64,000 nt of DNA from Pararoseomonas baculiformis (lineage in GTDB: Bacteria > Pseudomonadota > Alphaproteobacteria > Acetobacterales > Acetobacteraceae): NCBI RefSeq assembly GCF_017813395.1, contig NZ_JAGIZB010000011.1, positions 116,771 to 180,770 on the forward strand, read 5' to 3'. Positions 53,482 through 63,815 of this stretch are shown one piece after another (position 1 is the first letter of the stretch; every line of letters starts with the position of its first letter). The translations under genes were made by a program, and so were the position numbers. Under the pieces are notes generated by a model. It had not been told where the DNA came from, did not search any database, and saw only the letters and a program-made list of their open reading frames with translations.

Positions 53482-54618
53482 ATGACGAGTGTTTCGCGCC
53501 GCGGCGCATTGCTGCTGCCCCTGGGCCTTGCCGCCTTTGCCTCGGCCTGCGCGCCGCAGGATCCCACGATGATGATGCCGGCCGATCCGTCCGGCCGCGC
53601 TGATCCGGAGCAGCGCGCCCTGCTCGAGACGCTGCAGCGGCTGAACCCGCGCCCGATCGAGGCGCTGAGCGCCGCCGAGGCGCGCCGGCAGCCCTCCTAT
53701 GCCGATGCGGTGAAGGTGCGCGCAAGGGAGCTGGCCAACACCAACCCCGGCCGCGTGATCGGCAGCTTCGAGGACATCACGATCAGCACGCTGCCCGCGC
53801 CGCTGCGTGCGCGGCTGTACCGCCCGATCGTGGCGCATAGCCGCCCGCTGCCGCTCATCGTGTATTTCCATGGCGGTGGCTGGGTGATCGCGGATATCGA
53901 AACCTATGATTTCTCCGCCCGCGCGCTGAGCAGGCTGAGCGAGGCGCTGGTTCTCTCGGTTCACTATCGCCAGGGCCCGGAGTTCCGCTTCCCGACCGCC
54001 CATGACGACGCGAATGCGGCCTATGCCTGGGCCGTGCGCAACGCGGCCTCCCTTGGGGCCGATCCCGGCCGCATCGCGGTGGCCGGCGAAAGCGCGGGTG
54101 GTAACCTTGCCCTGAACACGGCCATTCTCGCGCGTGACACCCGCCTGCCGCTGCCGCGCGCCGTGGCCGCGATCTACCCGGTGGCGGGGGTGGACCTGAA
54201 CACGCCTTCCTACCAGCAATTCGCCAATGCGAAGCCGCTGAACCGGCCGGCGATCGAGTGGTTCGTGCGCAACTACACGCGCGGCCCGCAGGACCTGCAG
54301 GACCCGCGGCTCGATCTCGTCGGCAAGGCCGATCTCGCCGGCCTGCCGCCCGTGGTGCTGGTGAATGCGGAGATCGACCCGCTGGCGAGCGACGGGCAGC
54401 GCCTGGCCGAGAAGCTCCGCGCCGCCGGCGTTCCCGTTGCCCACCGGCTCTATCCCGGCGTGACGCATGAGTTCTTCGGCGCGGATGCCGTGCTCACCCG
54501 CGCGCGGGAGGCGCAGGAATTCGTGGGCGCCGAGATGCAGCGCATCTTCGCAGCCCCGGCCGCTGCCACGGCTCCAGCACCGGCCGGCCGGCGGCCGATG
54601 CGTCGTCCTGCGATGTAG
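53482..54618 (+). CDS. Exported alpha/beta hydrolase of the hormone-sensitive-lipase family (lipoprotein)
   Basis: A 378-residue esterase. The signal RRGALLLPLGLAAFASACAP has a lipobox (ASAC), predicting a lipoprotein. The HSL-family motif HGGGW (oxyanion hole) is in VYFHGGGWVIADIETYD, the nucleophile in AGESAGGNLA, and the Asp and His in AEIDPLASDG and PGVTHEFFG. Start at ATG 53482, with GGAG 12 bases upstream; a GTG-type extension to 53467 adds five residues. A terminator follows. The substrate is probably a short-chain or bulky ester, by family. Confidence 0.9.
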   Translation: MTSVSRRGALLLPLGLAAFASACAPQDPTMMMPADPSGRADPEQRALLETLQRLNPRPIEALSAAEARRQPSYADAVKVRARELANTNPGRVIGSFEDITISTLPAPLRARLYRPIVAHSRPLPLIVYFHGGGWVIADIETYDFSARALSRLSEALVLSVHYRQGPEFRFPTAHDDANAAYAWAVRNAASLGADPGRIAVAGESAGGNLALNTAILARDTRLPLPRAVAAIYPVAGVDLNTPSYQQFANAKPLNRPAIEWFVRNYTRGPQDLQDPRLDLVGKADLAGLPPVVLVNAEIDPLASDGQRLAEKLRAAGVPVAHRLYPGVTHEFFGADAVLTRAREAQEFVGAEMQRIFAAPAAATAPAPAGRRPMRRPAM

Positions 54619-54628
54619 GGACATGGGC

Positions 54629-54655
54629 CCGGGGGAGCGATCCCCCGGCCTTTCT
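54629..54655 (+). terminator. Rho-independent terminator after the esterase gene
   Basis: An 8-bp stem, CCGGGGGA (54629-54636) with TCCCCCGG (54641-54648), closes on a GCGA tetraloop and is followed by CCTTTCT. It starts 10 bases after the stop codon and separates the esterase from convergent hemB. Confidence 0.65.
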
Positions 54656-54674
54656 GCGGGATGCGCGCCCGGGC

Positions 54675-56563
<1,889 letters not shown>

Positions 56564-56647
56564 TCGCGGAGCCATGCATGGCGGACCCGTTCCCAAGGAG
56601 TGGCGGCGCCGTTCCACCCCCGGCCCTACCCGTGGTAGAGCGCCGCC

Positions 56648-57106
56648 ATGACTGCCCCCCTGACCATTGCTGTCGGCGCCGACCATGCCGGCCTCGCCCT
56701 CAAGGCCACCCTCCGCCAGGCGCTGGAGGAAGCGGGCCATTCCGTCCTCGACATGGGCACCCATGGCCCGGAGAGCGTGGACTACCCTGATTTCGGCCAT
56801 GCGGTGGCGGAGGCCGTGCATGCCGGCCGGGCCCGCTTCGGCCTGCTGGTCTGCGGCACAGGCATCGGCATCTCCATCGCCGCCAACCGGCTGCCCGGCA
56901 TCCGCTGCGCCCTTGTGCATGACGTGACCGGCGCGCGGCTTTCGCGCGAGCACAACGATGCCAATGTGATCGCCTTCGGCGCCCGCATGACGGGGCCGGA
57001 ACCGGCGCTGGAGGCCCTGCGCGCCTTCCTCGCCACGCCCTATGCCGGCGGCCGCCATGACCGCCGGGTCCTGAAGCTCTCTCCGGACTGGACCCGCACG
57101 CCGTGA
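56648..57106 (+). CDS. rpiB: Ribose-5-phosphate isomerase B
   Basis: A 152-residue RpiB/LacAB-family enzyme interconverting ribose 5-phosphate and ribulose 5-phosphate. It has [47 protein letters not shown], the active-site Cys in [16 protein letters not shown] and [25 protein letters not shown]. Length is normal. Its stop overlaps the glyA GTG start by 4 bases; rpiB-glyA-nrdR is a frequent alphaproteobacterial order. Confidence 0.95.
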   Translation: MTAPLTIAVGADHAGLALKATLRQALEEAGHSVLDMGTHGPESVDYPDFGHAVAEAVHAGRARFGLLVCGTGIGISIAANRLPGIRCALVHDVTGARLSREHNDANVIAFGARMTGPEPALEALRAFLATPYAGGRHDRRVLKLSPDWTRTP

Positions 57107-58407
57107 ACGACCAGACCCCCGCCGCCAGCACCGACCGCTTCTACAACGCCCCGCTCTCGGAGATTGATCCCGAGATCGCCGAGGTGATCTCCCGCGAGCT
57201 GGTCCGCCAGCAGGACGGGATCGAGCTGATCGCGTCCGAGAACATCGTCTCCCGCGCCGTGCTGGAGGCCCAGGGCTCGGTCCTGACGAACAAATACGCC
57301 GAGGGCCTGCCGGGCAAGCGCTACTATGGCGGCTGCGAGGTGGTGGACATCGCCGAGACGCTGGCGATCGAGCGCGCCAAGAAGCTGTTCGGTTGCGGCT
57401 ACGCCAACGTGCAGCCCCATTCGGGGGCCCAGGCCAATGCGGCCGTGTTCTTCGCGCTGCTGCAGCCCGGCGACACCTTCATGGGGCTGGACCTCGCCGC
57501 TGGCGGGCATCTCTCCCATGGCTCGCCGGTCAACATGTCCGGCAAGTGGTTCAAGGTCGCACCCTACACGGTGCGGCGCGAGGACCAGCGGATCGACATG
57601 GACGAGGTCGCGCGCATCGCCCGGGAATCCCGCCCGAAGCTGATCCTGGCCGGCGGCTCCGCCTATGCCCGCGAATGGGACTTCCCCCGCTTCCGCGAGA
57701 TCGCGGACGAGGTGGGCGCCATCTTCATGGTGGACATCGCCCATTTCGCCGGGCTGGTGGCCGGCGGCGCGCATTCCTCGCCCTTTCCCCATGCCCATGT
57801 GGTGACCACCACCACCCACAAGACCCTGCGCGGGCCGCGTGGCGGCATGATCCTCACGGATGACGAGGCGCTGGCGAAGAAGCTGAACTCGGCCGTCTTC
57901 CCGGGCACCCAGGGCGGGCCGCTGATGCATGTCATCGCCGCCAAGGCCGTCGCCTTCGGCGAGGCGCTGCGGCCGGAGTTCCGCTCCTACGCCCGCGCCG
58001 TGGTGGACAATGCCCGCGCCCTGGCGGATGAACTGCGCGAGCAGGGCTTCGGCCTCGTCACCGGCGGGACGGACAACCACCTCGTGCTGGTGGACCTTCG
58101 CCCGAAGAACCTGACGGGCAAGGCCGCCGAGGCCGCGCTTGGCCGGGCGCACCTGACGGTGAACAAGAACGCCATTCCCTTCGATCCGGAGAAGCCCTTC
58201 GTCACCTCCGGCGTGCGGCTGGGCTCTCCCGCCGCCACGTCCCGCGGTTTCGGGACCGAGGAATTCCGCGAGGTCGGCCGCCTGATCGGGCAGGTGCTGG
58301 ACGGGCTTTCCCGGTCCAACTCCCCGGAGGGGAACGAGGCGGCCGAGCGCGCGGTGGGCGAGGCGGTCCACGCTCTCTGCGCCCGCTTCCCGATCTACCG
58401 AAGCTGA
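57103..58407 (+). CDS. glyA: Serine hydroxymethyltransferase
   Basis: A 434-residue PLP enzyme that converts serine and tetrahydrofolate to glycine and 5,10-methylene-THF. It has [68 protein letters not shown], and [19 protein letters not shown] with the PLP lysine, then [21 protein letters not shown] start at 57103 overlaps rpiB. It leads the nrdR-ribD-ribE-ribB-ribH-nusB-thiL genes. Confidence 0.97.
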   Translation: MNDQTPAASTDRFYNAPLSEIDPEIAEVISRELVRQQDGIELIASENIVSRAVLEAQGSVLTNKYAEGLPGKRYYGGCEVVDIAETLAIERAKKLFGCGYANVQPHSGAQANAAVFFALLQPGDTFMGLDLAAGGHLSHGSPVNMSGKWFKVAPYTVRREDQRIDMDEVARIARESRPKLILAGGSAYAREWDFPRFREIADEVGAIFMVDIAHFAGLVAGGAHSSPFPHAHVVTTTTHKTLRGPRGGMILTDDEALAKKLNSAVFPGTQGGPLMHVIAAKAVAFGEALRPEFRSYARAVVDNARALADELREQGFGLVTGGTDNHLVLVDLRPKNLTGKAAEAALGRAHLTVNKNAIPFDPEKPFVTSGVRLGSPAATSRGFGTEEFREVGRLIGQVLDGLSRSNSPEGNEAAERAVGEAVHALCARFPIYRS

Positions 58408-58421
58408 GATAACCCCGCCGG

Positions 58422-58874
58422 ATGCGCTGCCCCTTCTGCCAGTCCGAGGACACGCAGGTGAAGGACAGCCGTCCGGCCGAGGACGGTGCCGCCATCCGTC
58501 GGCGCCGTTCCTGCAATGCCTGCGGCGCCCGGTTCACCACCTTCGAGCGGGTGCAGCTGCGCGAGCTGACCGTTGTGAAGAGCGACGGAAGGCGCGTGCC
58601 CTTCGACCGGGAGAAGCTCGCCCGCTCCATCCGCGTGGCGCTGCGCAAGCGGCCGGTGGATGCGGAAAAGGTGGAGCGCATCGTCTCCGGCATCCAGCGC
58701 CGCCTGGAGTCGGAAGGGGCGGAGGAGCTGACCTCCAAGGCCATCGGCCAGCGCGTGATGGAGGTGCTGCGGGAGTTGGATCCGGTGGCCTATGTGCGTT
58801 TCGCCAGCGTTTACCAGAACTTCCGGGATGCGAAGGACTTCAACGCCTTCCTGGGCTCGCTGGACAATAGCTGA
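58422..58874 (+). CDS. nrdR: Transcriptional repressor NrdR
   Basis: A 150-residue repressor of ribonucleotide reductase genes. The N-terminal zinc ribbon is [22 protein letters not shown] with [17 protein letters not shown] (four cysteines), followed by the ATP-cone ([29 protein letters not shown]) and a C-terminal [19 protein letters not shown]. Typical length. ribD follows after 22 bases. Confidence 0.97.
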   Translation: MRCPFCQSEDTQVKDSRPAEDGAAIRRRRSCNACGARFTTFERVQLRELTVVKSDGRRVPFDREKLARSIRVALRKRPVDAEKVERIVSGIQRRLESEGAEELTSKAIGQRVMEVLRELDPVAYVRFASVYQNFRDAKDFNAFLGSLDNS

Positions 58875-58896
58875 GTCCGCGAGCAAACCCGCCGCC

Positions 58897-60018
58897 GTGT
58901 CCGACCTAGAGCATATGCGCGCCGCCCTGGCGCTGGCCGCAAGGGGCCTGGGAAACACCTGGCCGAACCCTTCCGTAGGCTGCGTCATCGTGCGGGACGG
59001 GCGCGTGGTCGGGCGGGGTCATACCCGCCCTGGCGGCCGCCCCCATGCCGAGACCGAGGCCCTGCGCGCCGCAGCCGGCCGGACCGAGGGGGCCACGGCC
59101 TATGTCACGCTGGAGCCCTGCTGCCATTGGGGCCGCACGCCCCCCTGCACCGATGCGCTGATCGCCGCGCGGGTGGCCCGCGTGGTGGTGGCGCTGCGGG
59201 ACCCCGACCCCAGGGTGGATGGGGAAGGGCTGCAGCGCCTGCGCGATGCGGGCATCGTCGTGGAGATCGGGCTGCTGGAGGATGAGGCGCGGCGGGTGAA
59301 TGCCGGCTTCGTCAGGCGCCTGGAGCATGGGCTGCCCCTGGTCACGCTGAAGCTGGCCACCACGCTGGATGGGCGCATCGCCACCCGCACCGGTGAGAGC
59401 CAGTGGATCACCGGGCCCGAGGCGCGGCGCATGGCCCATGCCCTGCGCGGATGCCATGACGCGGTAATGGCGGGGAGCGGCACGCTGCTGGCCGATGACC
59501 CCGAGCTGACCTGCCGCCTGCCGGGCTTCGCCCCCCGGCCGACCGTGCGGGTGATCGCCGATGCCCGGCTCCGGACGCCGCTCGGCGCCCGGCTGTTCAA
59601 CGCGGAGGCCCCGGCCTGGATCGCGACGCGCCCCGGCCACGATCCCGCGGCCCTGGCGGCGCTGGAGCAGCGCGGCGCCGAGTTCGTGGACGTGCCGCCG
59701 GCCACCGGCGGCGGCCTGGAACCGGAGGCGCTGCTGCGCGCCCTGGCCGCCAAGGGCATCAGCCGGCTCCTGGTGGAAGGTGGCGCTATCCTCTCGGCCT
59801 CGCTCCTCCGGGCCGGGCTGGTGAACCGGGTGGCCTGGTTCATGGCGCCCTCCCTGATCGGGGGTGACGGCCTTCCGGGCTTCGACAGCCTGGGCGTGGA
59901 CAGGCTGGAACAGATGCCGCGGCTCCGGGTCACCTCCCGCCGGCCGGCCGGGGATGCCTGGCTGGTCGAGGCCGATGTGATCGCAAGCCCCGGGCCGCCA
60001 AACGCCGCGCCGGGCTGA
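58897..60018 (+). CDS. ribD: Bifunctional riboflavin deaminase/reductase RibD
   Basis: A 373-residue two-domain enzyme for the second and third steps of riboflavin synthesis. The N-terminal deaminase has PNPSVGCVIV, GRPHAETEAL (catalytic His-Ala-Glu) and EPCCHWGRTPPCTDAL (zinc ligands). The C-terminal reductase begins PLVTLKLATTLDGRIATRTGESQWITG and has LLVEGGAILSASLL. The GTG at 58897 gives the normal start (VSDLEHMRAAL). A nested GC hairpin follows its stop before ribE. No FMN riboswitch is seen upstream. Confidence 0.95.
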   Translation: MSDLEHMRAALALAARGLGNTWPNPSVGCVIVRDGRVVGRGHTRPGGRPHAETEALRAAAGRTEGATAYVTLEPCCHWGRTPPCTDALIAARVARVVVALRDPDPRVDGEGLQRLRDAGIVVEIGLLEDEARRVNAGFVRRLEHGLPLVTLKLATTLDGRIATRTGESQWITGPEARRMAHALRGCHDAVMAGSGTLLADDPELTCRLPGFAPRPTVRVIADARLRTPLGARLFNAEAPAWIATRPGHDPAALAALEQRGAEFVDVPPATGGGLEPEALLRALAAKGISRLLVEGGAILSASLLRAGLVNRVAWFMAPSLIGGDGLPGFDSLGVDRLEQMPRLRVTSRRPAGDAWLVEADVIASPGPPNAAPG

Positions 60019-60057
60019 CCCGCGCCGTCTCCCCCTTGTCACAGGGGCTCGCGCGGG
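60019..60057 (+). terminator. Nested stem-loop between ribD and ribE
   Basis: Starting at the base after the ribD stop, CCCGCGC (60019-60025) pairs with GCGCGGG (60051-60057), enclosing an inner stem CCCCT (60032-60036) with AGGGG (60043-60047) and a 6-base loop. No T-run follows. It may attenuate or stabilise the rib transcript rather than end it, since ribE lies only 41 bases further on. Confidence 0.4.
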
Positions 60058-60098
60058 CCATCCCCTGCTCCGCACACGCCACCTGACGGAAGCCCCCC

Positions 60099-60713
60099 GT
60101 GTTCACCGGCATTGTCACAGCGATCGGAACAATCCGCCGCCTGACCCCCATCGGGGCAGGCCAGGACATGCGCGTGGCCATCGGAACCCCGCCGGGCTGG
60201 CTGCAGGGCGTGGCCCTGGGTGCCTCGATCTGCTGCTCCGGCTGCTGCCTGACGGTGGTGGCGCAGGAAGGCGACCTGTTCGAGGTGGAGATCTCCGCCG
60301 AAAGCCTGTCCCGCACCACCCTGGGCGGCTGGCGCGAGGGGATGCGGATCAACCTGGAGCGTTCCCTCCGCATGGGGGACGAAATGGGCGGCCATGTCGT
60401 CTCCGGCCATGTGGACGGGGTCGCCGAGGTGCTCTCCGTCACGCCCGAGAACGGGTCGCATCGCTGGCGCTTCCGCCTGCCCCCGGGGCTGGCCCGCTTC
60501 GTAGCGGAGAAGGGCAGCATCACCGTGGATGGCGTCTCCCTCACCGTGAACGAGGTGGAGGGGGAGAGCTTCGGCGTGAACCTGATCCCCCACACCACCG
60601 AGGCGACGGCGCTGGGTACGCTGGCGCCGGGCGCACGGGTGAATATCGAGATCGACATGCTGGCGCGCTATGTCGCGCGTCTCCGCCAGTTCGAGGGGCA
60701 GTCCGGGGCATGA
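60099..60713 (+). CDS. ribE: Riboflavin synthase alpha subunit
   Basis: A 204-residue enzyme that dismutates two 6,7-dimethyl-8-ribityllumazine molecules to riboflavin. It starts with the signature MFTGIVTAIGTI (GTG start), has ICCSGCCLTVVA and two lumazine-binding repeats, the second with GHVDGVAEVL and ITVDGVSLTVNEV. Length is normal. The ribB-type gene starts inside its stop codon (4-base overlap). Confidence 0.95.
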   Translation: MFTGIVTAIGTIRRLTPIGAGQDMRVAIGTPPGWLQGVALGASICCSGCCLTVVAQEGDLFEVEISAESLSRTTLGGWREGMRINLERSLRMGDEMGGHVVSGHVDGVAEVLSVTPENGSHRWRFRLPPGLARFVAEKGSITVDGVSLTVNEVEGESFGVNLIPHTTEATALGTLAPGARVNIEIDMLARYVARLRQFEGQSGA

Positions 60714-61828
60714 GCACACAGCTCCACACCACCAGCTTCGCCGATTTCATCAGCCCGACCGAGGAGCTGCTGGACGAGGCCCGGCGCGGCCGCATGTTCA
60801 TCCTGGTGGATGACGAGGACCGCGAGAACGAGGGCGATCTCGTCATCCCCGCCCAGTTCGCCACGCCGGATGCCGTGAACTTCATGGCCCGCCACGCGCG
60901 GGGCCTGATCTGCCTGGCCATGACCCGCCAGCGCGTGGAGCAGCTGGGCCTGCCCCTGATGGCCCAGAGCAACGGCACGCGGCACCAGACCGCTTTCACC
61001 GTCTCGATCGAGGCGAGGGACGGGGTGACCACCGGCATTTCCGCCGCGGACCGCGCGCGCACCGTGGCGGTGGCCATCAACCCGGAGATGGGGCGTGAGC
61101 ACATCGTCACCCCCGGCCATGTCTTCCCGCTGGTCGCGCGGGAGGGGGGCACGCTGGTTCGGGCGGGCCATACCGAGGCGGCCGTGGACTTCGCCCGGCT
61201 GGCCGGGCTGAACCCCTCCGGCGTGATCTGCGAGATCATGAACGAGGACGGCACCATGGCCCGGATGCCGGACCTGGTGGCCTTCGCCCAGCACCATAAC
61301 CTGAAGCTCGGCACCATCGCCGACCTGATCGCCCATCGCCGCCGCACGGAGCGCCTGGTGCGCCGGGTGGAGGAGGGCATGCTGGAGGATGCGCCGGGCG
61401 GCCCCTGGCGGATCGTGATCTACGCCAACACCCTGGAATACGGGGAGCACGTGGCGCTGGTGCGCGGCGACCTGGCCCGGCCCGGGCCCATTCCGGTGCG
61501 CGTGCATGCGGTGAACCTGCTGGCCGACATCACCGGCCGCAACGGCCCGAAGGACCTGCACCAGGCGATGGACCTGATCGGCCAGGAGGGAAGGGGCGTG
61601 GTGGTGCTGATCCGCGACGTGAAGGCGAGCGCCCTGTCCGAGCGCGTGCGGGCCGGCCGCGAGAAGATGGCGCCGGAACTGCGCGACTACGGCATCGGCG
61701 CCCAGATCCTGGCGGATCTCGGGGTGCGGGAGATGATCCTGCTCTCCAACCATCCGCGCCCCGTGGTCGGCCTCGAAGGCTATGGCCTGACCATCACCGA
61801 TATCCGCCCGATCGGAGACGCCTCTTGA
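60710..61828 (+). CDS. ribB: 3,4-dihydroxy-2-butanone 4-phosphate synthase with degenerate GTP cyclohydrolase II domain
   Basis: A 372-residue RibBA-type fusion. The N-terminal DHBP synthase has MFILVDDEDRENEGDLVIPAQ with the Mg-binding acids, HTEAAVDFARLAGLNPSGVICEIMNEDGTMARMPDL. The C-terminal half has the GTP cyclohydrolase II fold but its zinc cysteines are missing: the region normally R-V-H-S-E-C...R-C-D-C-G reads RVHAVNLLADITGRNGPKD (residues 264-282). This matches the RibBX variants known from proteobacteria, so GTP cyclohydrolase II must be supplied by another gene. It overlaps ribE and ribH by 4 bases each. Confidence 0.92.
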   Translation: MSTQLHTTSFADFISPTEELLDEARRGRMFILVDDEDRENEGDLVIPAQFATPDAVNFMARHARGLICLAMTRQRVEQLGLPLMAQSNGTRHQTAFTVSIEARDGVTTGISAADRARTVAVAINPEMGREHIVTPGHVFPLVAREGGTLVRAGHTEAAVDFARLAGLNPSGVICEIMNEDGTMARMPDLVAFAQHHNLKLGTIADLIAHRRRTERLVRRVEEGMLEDAPGGPWRIVIYANTLEYGEHVALVRGDLARPGPIPVRVHAVNLLADITGRNGPKDLHQAMDLIGQEGRGVVVLIRDVKASALSERVRAGREKMAPELRDYGIGAQILADLGVREMILLSNHPRPVVGLEGYGLTITDIRPIGDAS

Positions 61829-62307
61829 GCACGGCCGACGCCCCCCTTCGTGTCCCGCCCGAGCTTGCCGGCCCGCCGCCGCGCGTGGCGGTGATCCAGG
61901 CGCCCTATTACGCCGATGTCGTGGGCGGCATGGTGGATGGCGCCCTGGCCGTGCTGGCCGGCATCGGGTCCGAAGCCGAGGTGCTGGACGTGGCCGGCGC
62001 CTTCGAGCTGCCCGCCGCCCTGCGCCTGGCTATCCGCTCCGGCCGGTATGACGGCTATTTGCTCTTCGGCTGCGTGGTGAAGGGCGAGACGGATCATTAC
62101 GACCACATCTGCCGCGAGGCCTGCCGCGGCGTGATGGACATCTCGGTGGAAACGGCCGCGCCGATCGGCTTTGGCCTGCTCACCGTGCACGACATCCAGC
62201 AGGCCATCGCCCGGTCCTCCCCGGACCGCCACAACAAGGGTGTCGAGGCCGCCAATGCCCTGATCTGGCAGATCGCGCTGGCCCGGCGCCTTGAGGAATC
62301 CGCATGA
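61825..62307 (+). CDS. ribH: 6,7-dimethyl-8-ribityllumazine synthase
   Basis: A 160-residue enzyme joining the pyrimidine and butanone-phosphate precursors of riboflavin. It has RVAVIQAPYYADVVGGMVDGAL, VAGAFELPAALRLAIRSG, LFGCVVKGETDHYDHICRE and PIGFGLLTVHDIQQAIARS. The usual family Gly-Asn-Lys-Gly near the end is HNKGVEAANALIW. It starts inside the ribB stop and ends overlapping nusB by 4 bases. Confidence 0.94.
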   Translation: MSTADAPLRVPPELAGPPPRVAVIQAPYYADVVGGMVDGALAVLAGIGSEAEVLDVAGAFELPAALRLAIRSGRYDGYLLFGCVVKGETDHYDHICREACRGVMDISVETAAPIGFGLLTVHDIQQAIARSSPDRHNKGVEAANALIWQIALARRLEESA

Positions 62308-62813
62308 GCCAGGCGCCGAAGCGCAATCCCCGCCCCAATGCCGGCCGCCCCCGCACGGGGGCCCGCGTGGCCGCCGTGCAGGCGCTGTTCCAGTCCGAGG
62401 CGGGCGGGGAGAGCGCGGAGACCGTGATCGACCAGTTCGTGCGCCACCGGATAGGCACGCTGGGCAGCGATGCCGGCTACGAGGATGGCCGCGTGCCCCA
62501 GGCCGACGTGCCGCTGTTCAGCAAGATCGTACGCGGTGCGGCGAAGAATGCCGAAACGATCGATGCCGCCATCTCCGGCCATCTTTCGGGCACATGGACA
62601 CTGGACCGGCTGGACCCGGTGCTCCGCGCCCTCCTGCGCGCCGCCGCTACCGAGTTCTGGGGCGCTGCCGACACCCCCGCGCGCGTGGTGATCAACGAGT
62701 ACATGGACATCGCCCACGGCTTCTTCGACGGAGAGGAGCCGCGCTTCGCGAATGGCGTGCTGGACGCCCTGGCGCGGCAGATGCGCGGGGATGAGTTCCA
62801 GCCCAAGACCTGA
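62304..62813 (+). CDS. nusB: Transcription antitermination factor NusB
   Basis: A 169-residue RNA-binding protein for rRNA antitermination with NusE. The N-terminal GARVAAVQALFQSE matches the R-x-x-A-x-x-x-L-F/Y-x-x-x pattern; the C-terminal DRLDPVLRALLRAAATEFWGAADTPARVVINEYMDIAHGF is diagnostic. A basic N-terminal tail precedes it. ribH-nusB-thiL is the standard alphaproteobacterial order. Confidence 0.95.
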   Translation: MSQAPKRNPRPNAGRPRTGARVAAVQALFQSEAGGESAETVIDQFVRHRIGTLGSDAGYEDGRVPQADVPLFSKIVRGAAKNAETIDAAISGHLSGTWTLDRLDPVLRALLRAAATEFWGAADTPARVVINEYMDIAHGFFDGEEPRFANGVLDALARQMRGDEFQPKT

Positions 62814-62831
62814 ACGCCACGCCGGACCCCC

Positions 62832-63800
62832 ATGAGCCTGCCGCCGGAATTCGCGCTGATCGCCCGGCATTTCCGCGGGCTTGCGGGGGAGGGGGCGCTG
62901 GACCTGTCCGATGACGCCGCCCTGCTGGCGCCGCCCCCGGGGCGGGAGCTGGTGCTGGCGGCGGATGCCATGGTCGAAGGTGTCCACTACCTTCCGGATG
63001 ACCCGCCGGAGACGATCGGCCGCAAGCTGCTCCGGGTGAATCTCTCCGACCTCGCCGCCATGGGCGCCGAGCCCCTGGCCTATCTGATGACCACCGCCCT
63101 TCCGCGCGGCACCACGGCGGAATGGCTGGAGGGCTTCGCGGCCGGGCTGGCGGCGGACCAGCGTGAATTCGGGCTGCAGGTGCTGGGCGGGGACACGGTT
63201 TCCATCCCCGGTCCGGCCTGCCTGTCCCTGACCATCCTCGGCACTGTGCCGCCCGGCCTCGCCCTGCGGCGCAACGGCGCGCGGGCGGGGGATGATCTCT
63301 GGGTTTCAGGCACGATCGGTGACGGGGCGCTGGGCCTGGCCGTGCTTCAGGGGCGCGCGCCGGCGGATGCGGCGGGCCATCTCGCCCGGCGCTACCGGTT
63401 GCCGGAGCCGCGCCTAGCGCTTGGCCGGGCGCTACGCGGGCTGGCCCATGCGGCCATGGATGTCTCGGACGGGCTGGCGCAGGATCTCGGCCATCTCTGC
63501 CGCGCCTCCAACCTCGGAGCCATGCTGGAACTCGGCTCGATCCCGCTATCGGAGCCGGCGCGCGGGTTCATCCAAGACGACGCCACCTGGCTGCCCCGGC
63601 TCGCCACCGGCGGCGACGATTACGAGCTTCTCTTCGCGGCGGATCCGGCCGACGCAGCACGCATCCTTGCCGCGGCAGATGCGGCAGGCACGCCTGTTGC
63701 GCGTATCGGGCGATTTACGTTGGGGGCGCCGGGAGTGACGGTCCTCGGGCCGGATGGGCAGGCCATGGCTCTGCCGCGGGGTGGGTGGAGCCACTTCTAA
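62832..63800 (+). CDS. thiL: Thiamine-monophosphate kinase
   Basis: A 322-residue ATP-dependent kinase making thiamine diphosphate. It has LSDDAALLAPPPGRELVLAADAMVEGVHYLP (metal- and ATP-binding Asp residues), GRKLLRVNLSDLAAMGAEPLAYL, VLGGDTVSIPGPACLSLTILG, ALRGLAHAAMDVSDGLAQDLGHLC, and GGDDYELLFA. Length is normal. Just 15 bases beyond its stop, a transposase reading frame ends on the other strand. Confidence 0.95.
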   Translation: MSLPPEFALIARHFRGLAGEGALDLSDDAALLAPPPGRELVLAADAMVEGVHYLPDDPPETIGRKLLRVNLSDLAAMGAEPLAYLMTTALPRGTTAEWLEGFAAGLAADQREFGLQVLGGDTVSIPGPACLSLTILGTVPPGLALRRNGARAGDDLWVSGTIGDGALGLAVLQGRAPADAAGHLARRYRLPEPRLALGRALRGLAHAAMDVSDGLAQDLGHLCRASNLGAMLELGSIPLSEPARGFIQDDATWLPRLATGGDDYELLFAADPADAARILAAADAAGTPVARIGRFTLGAPGVTVLGPDGQAMALPRGGWSHF

Positions 63801-63815
63801 GCTCGACTTTGGCCA

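Noticed and set aside
58375..58421. Possible FMN riboswitch for the rib genes
   Set aside because: The gap before nrdR/ribD is far too short and lacks the conserved RFN-element blocks; none is seen before ribE either.
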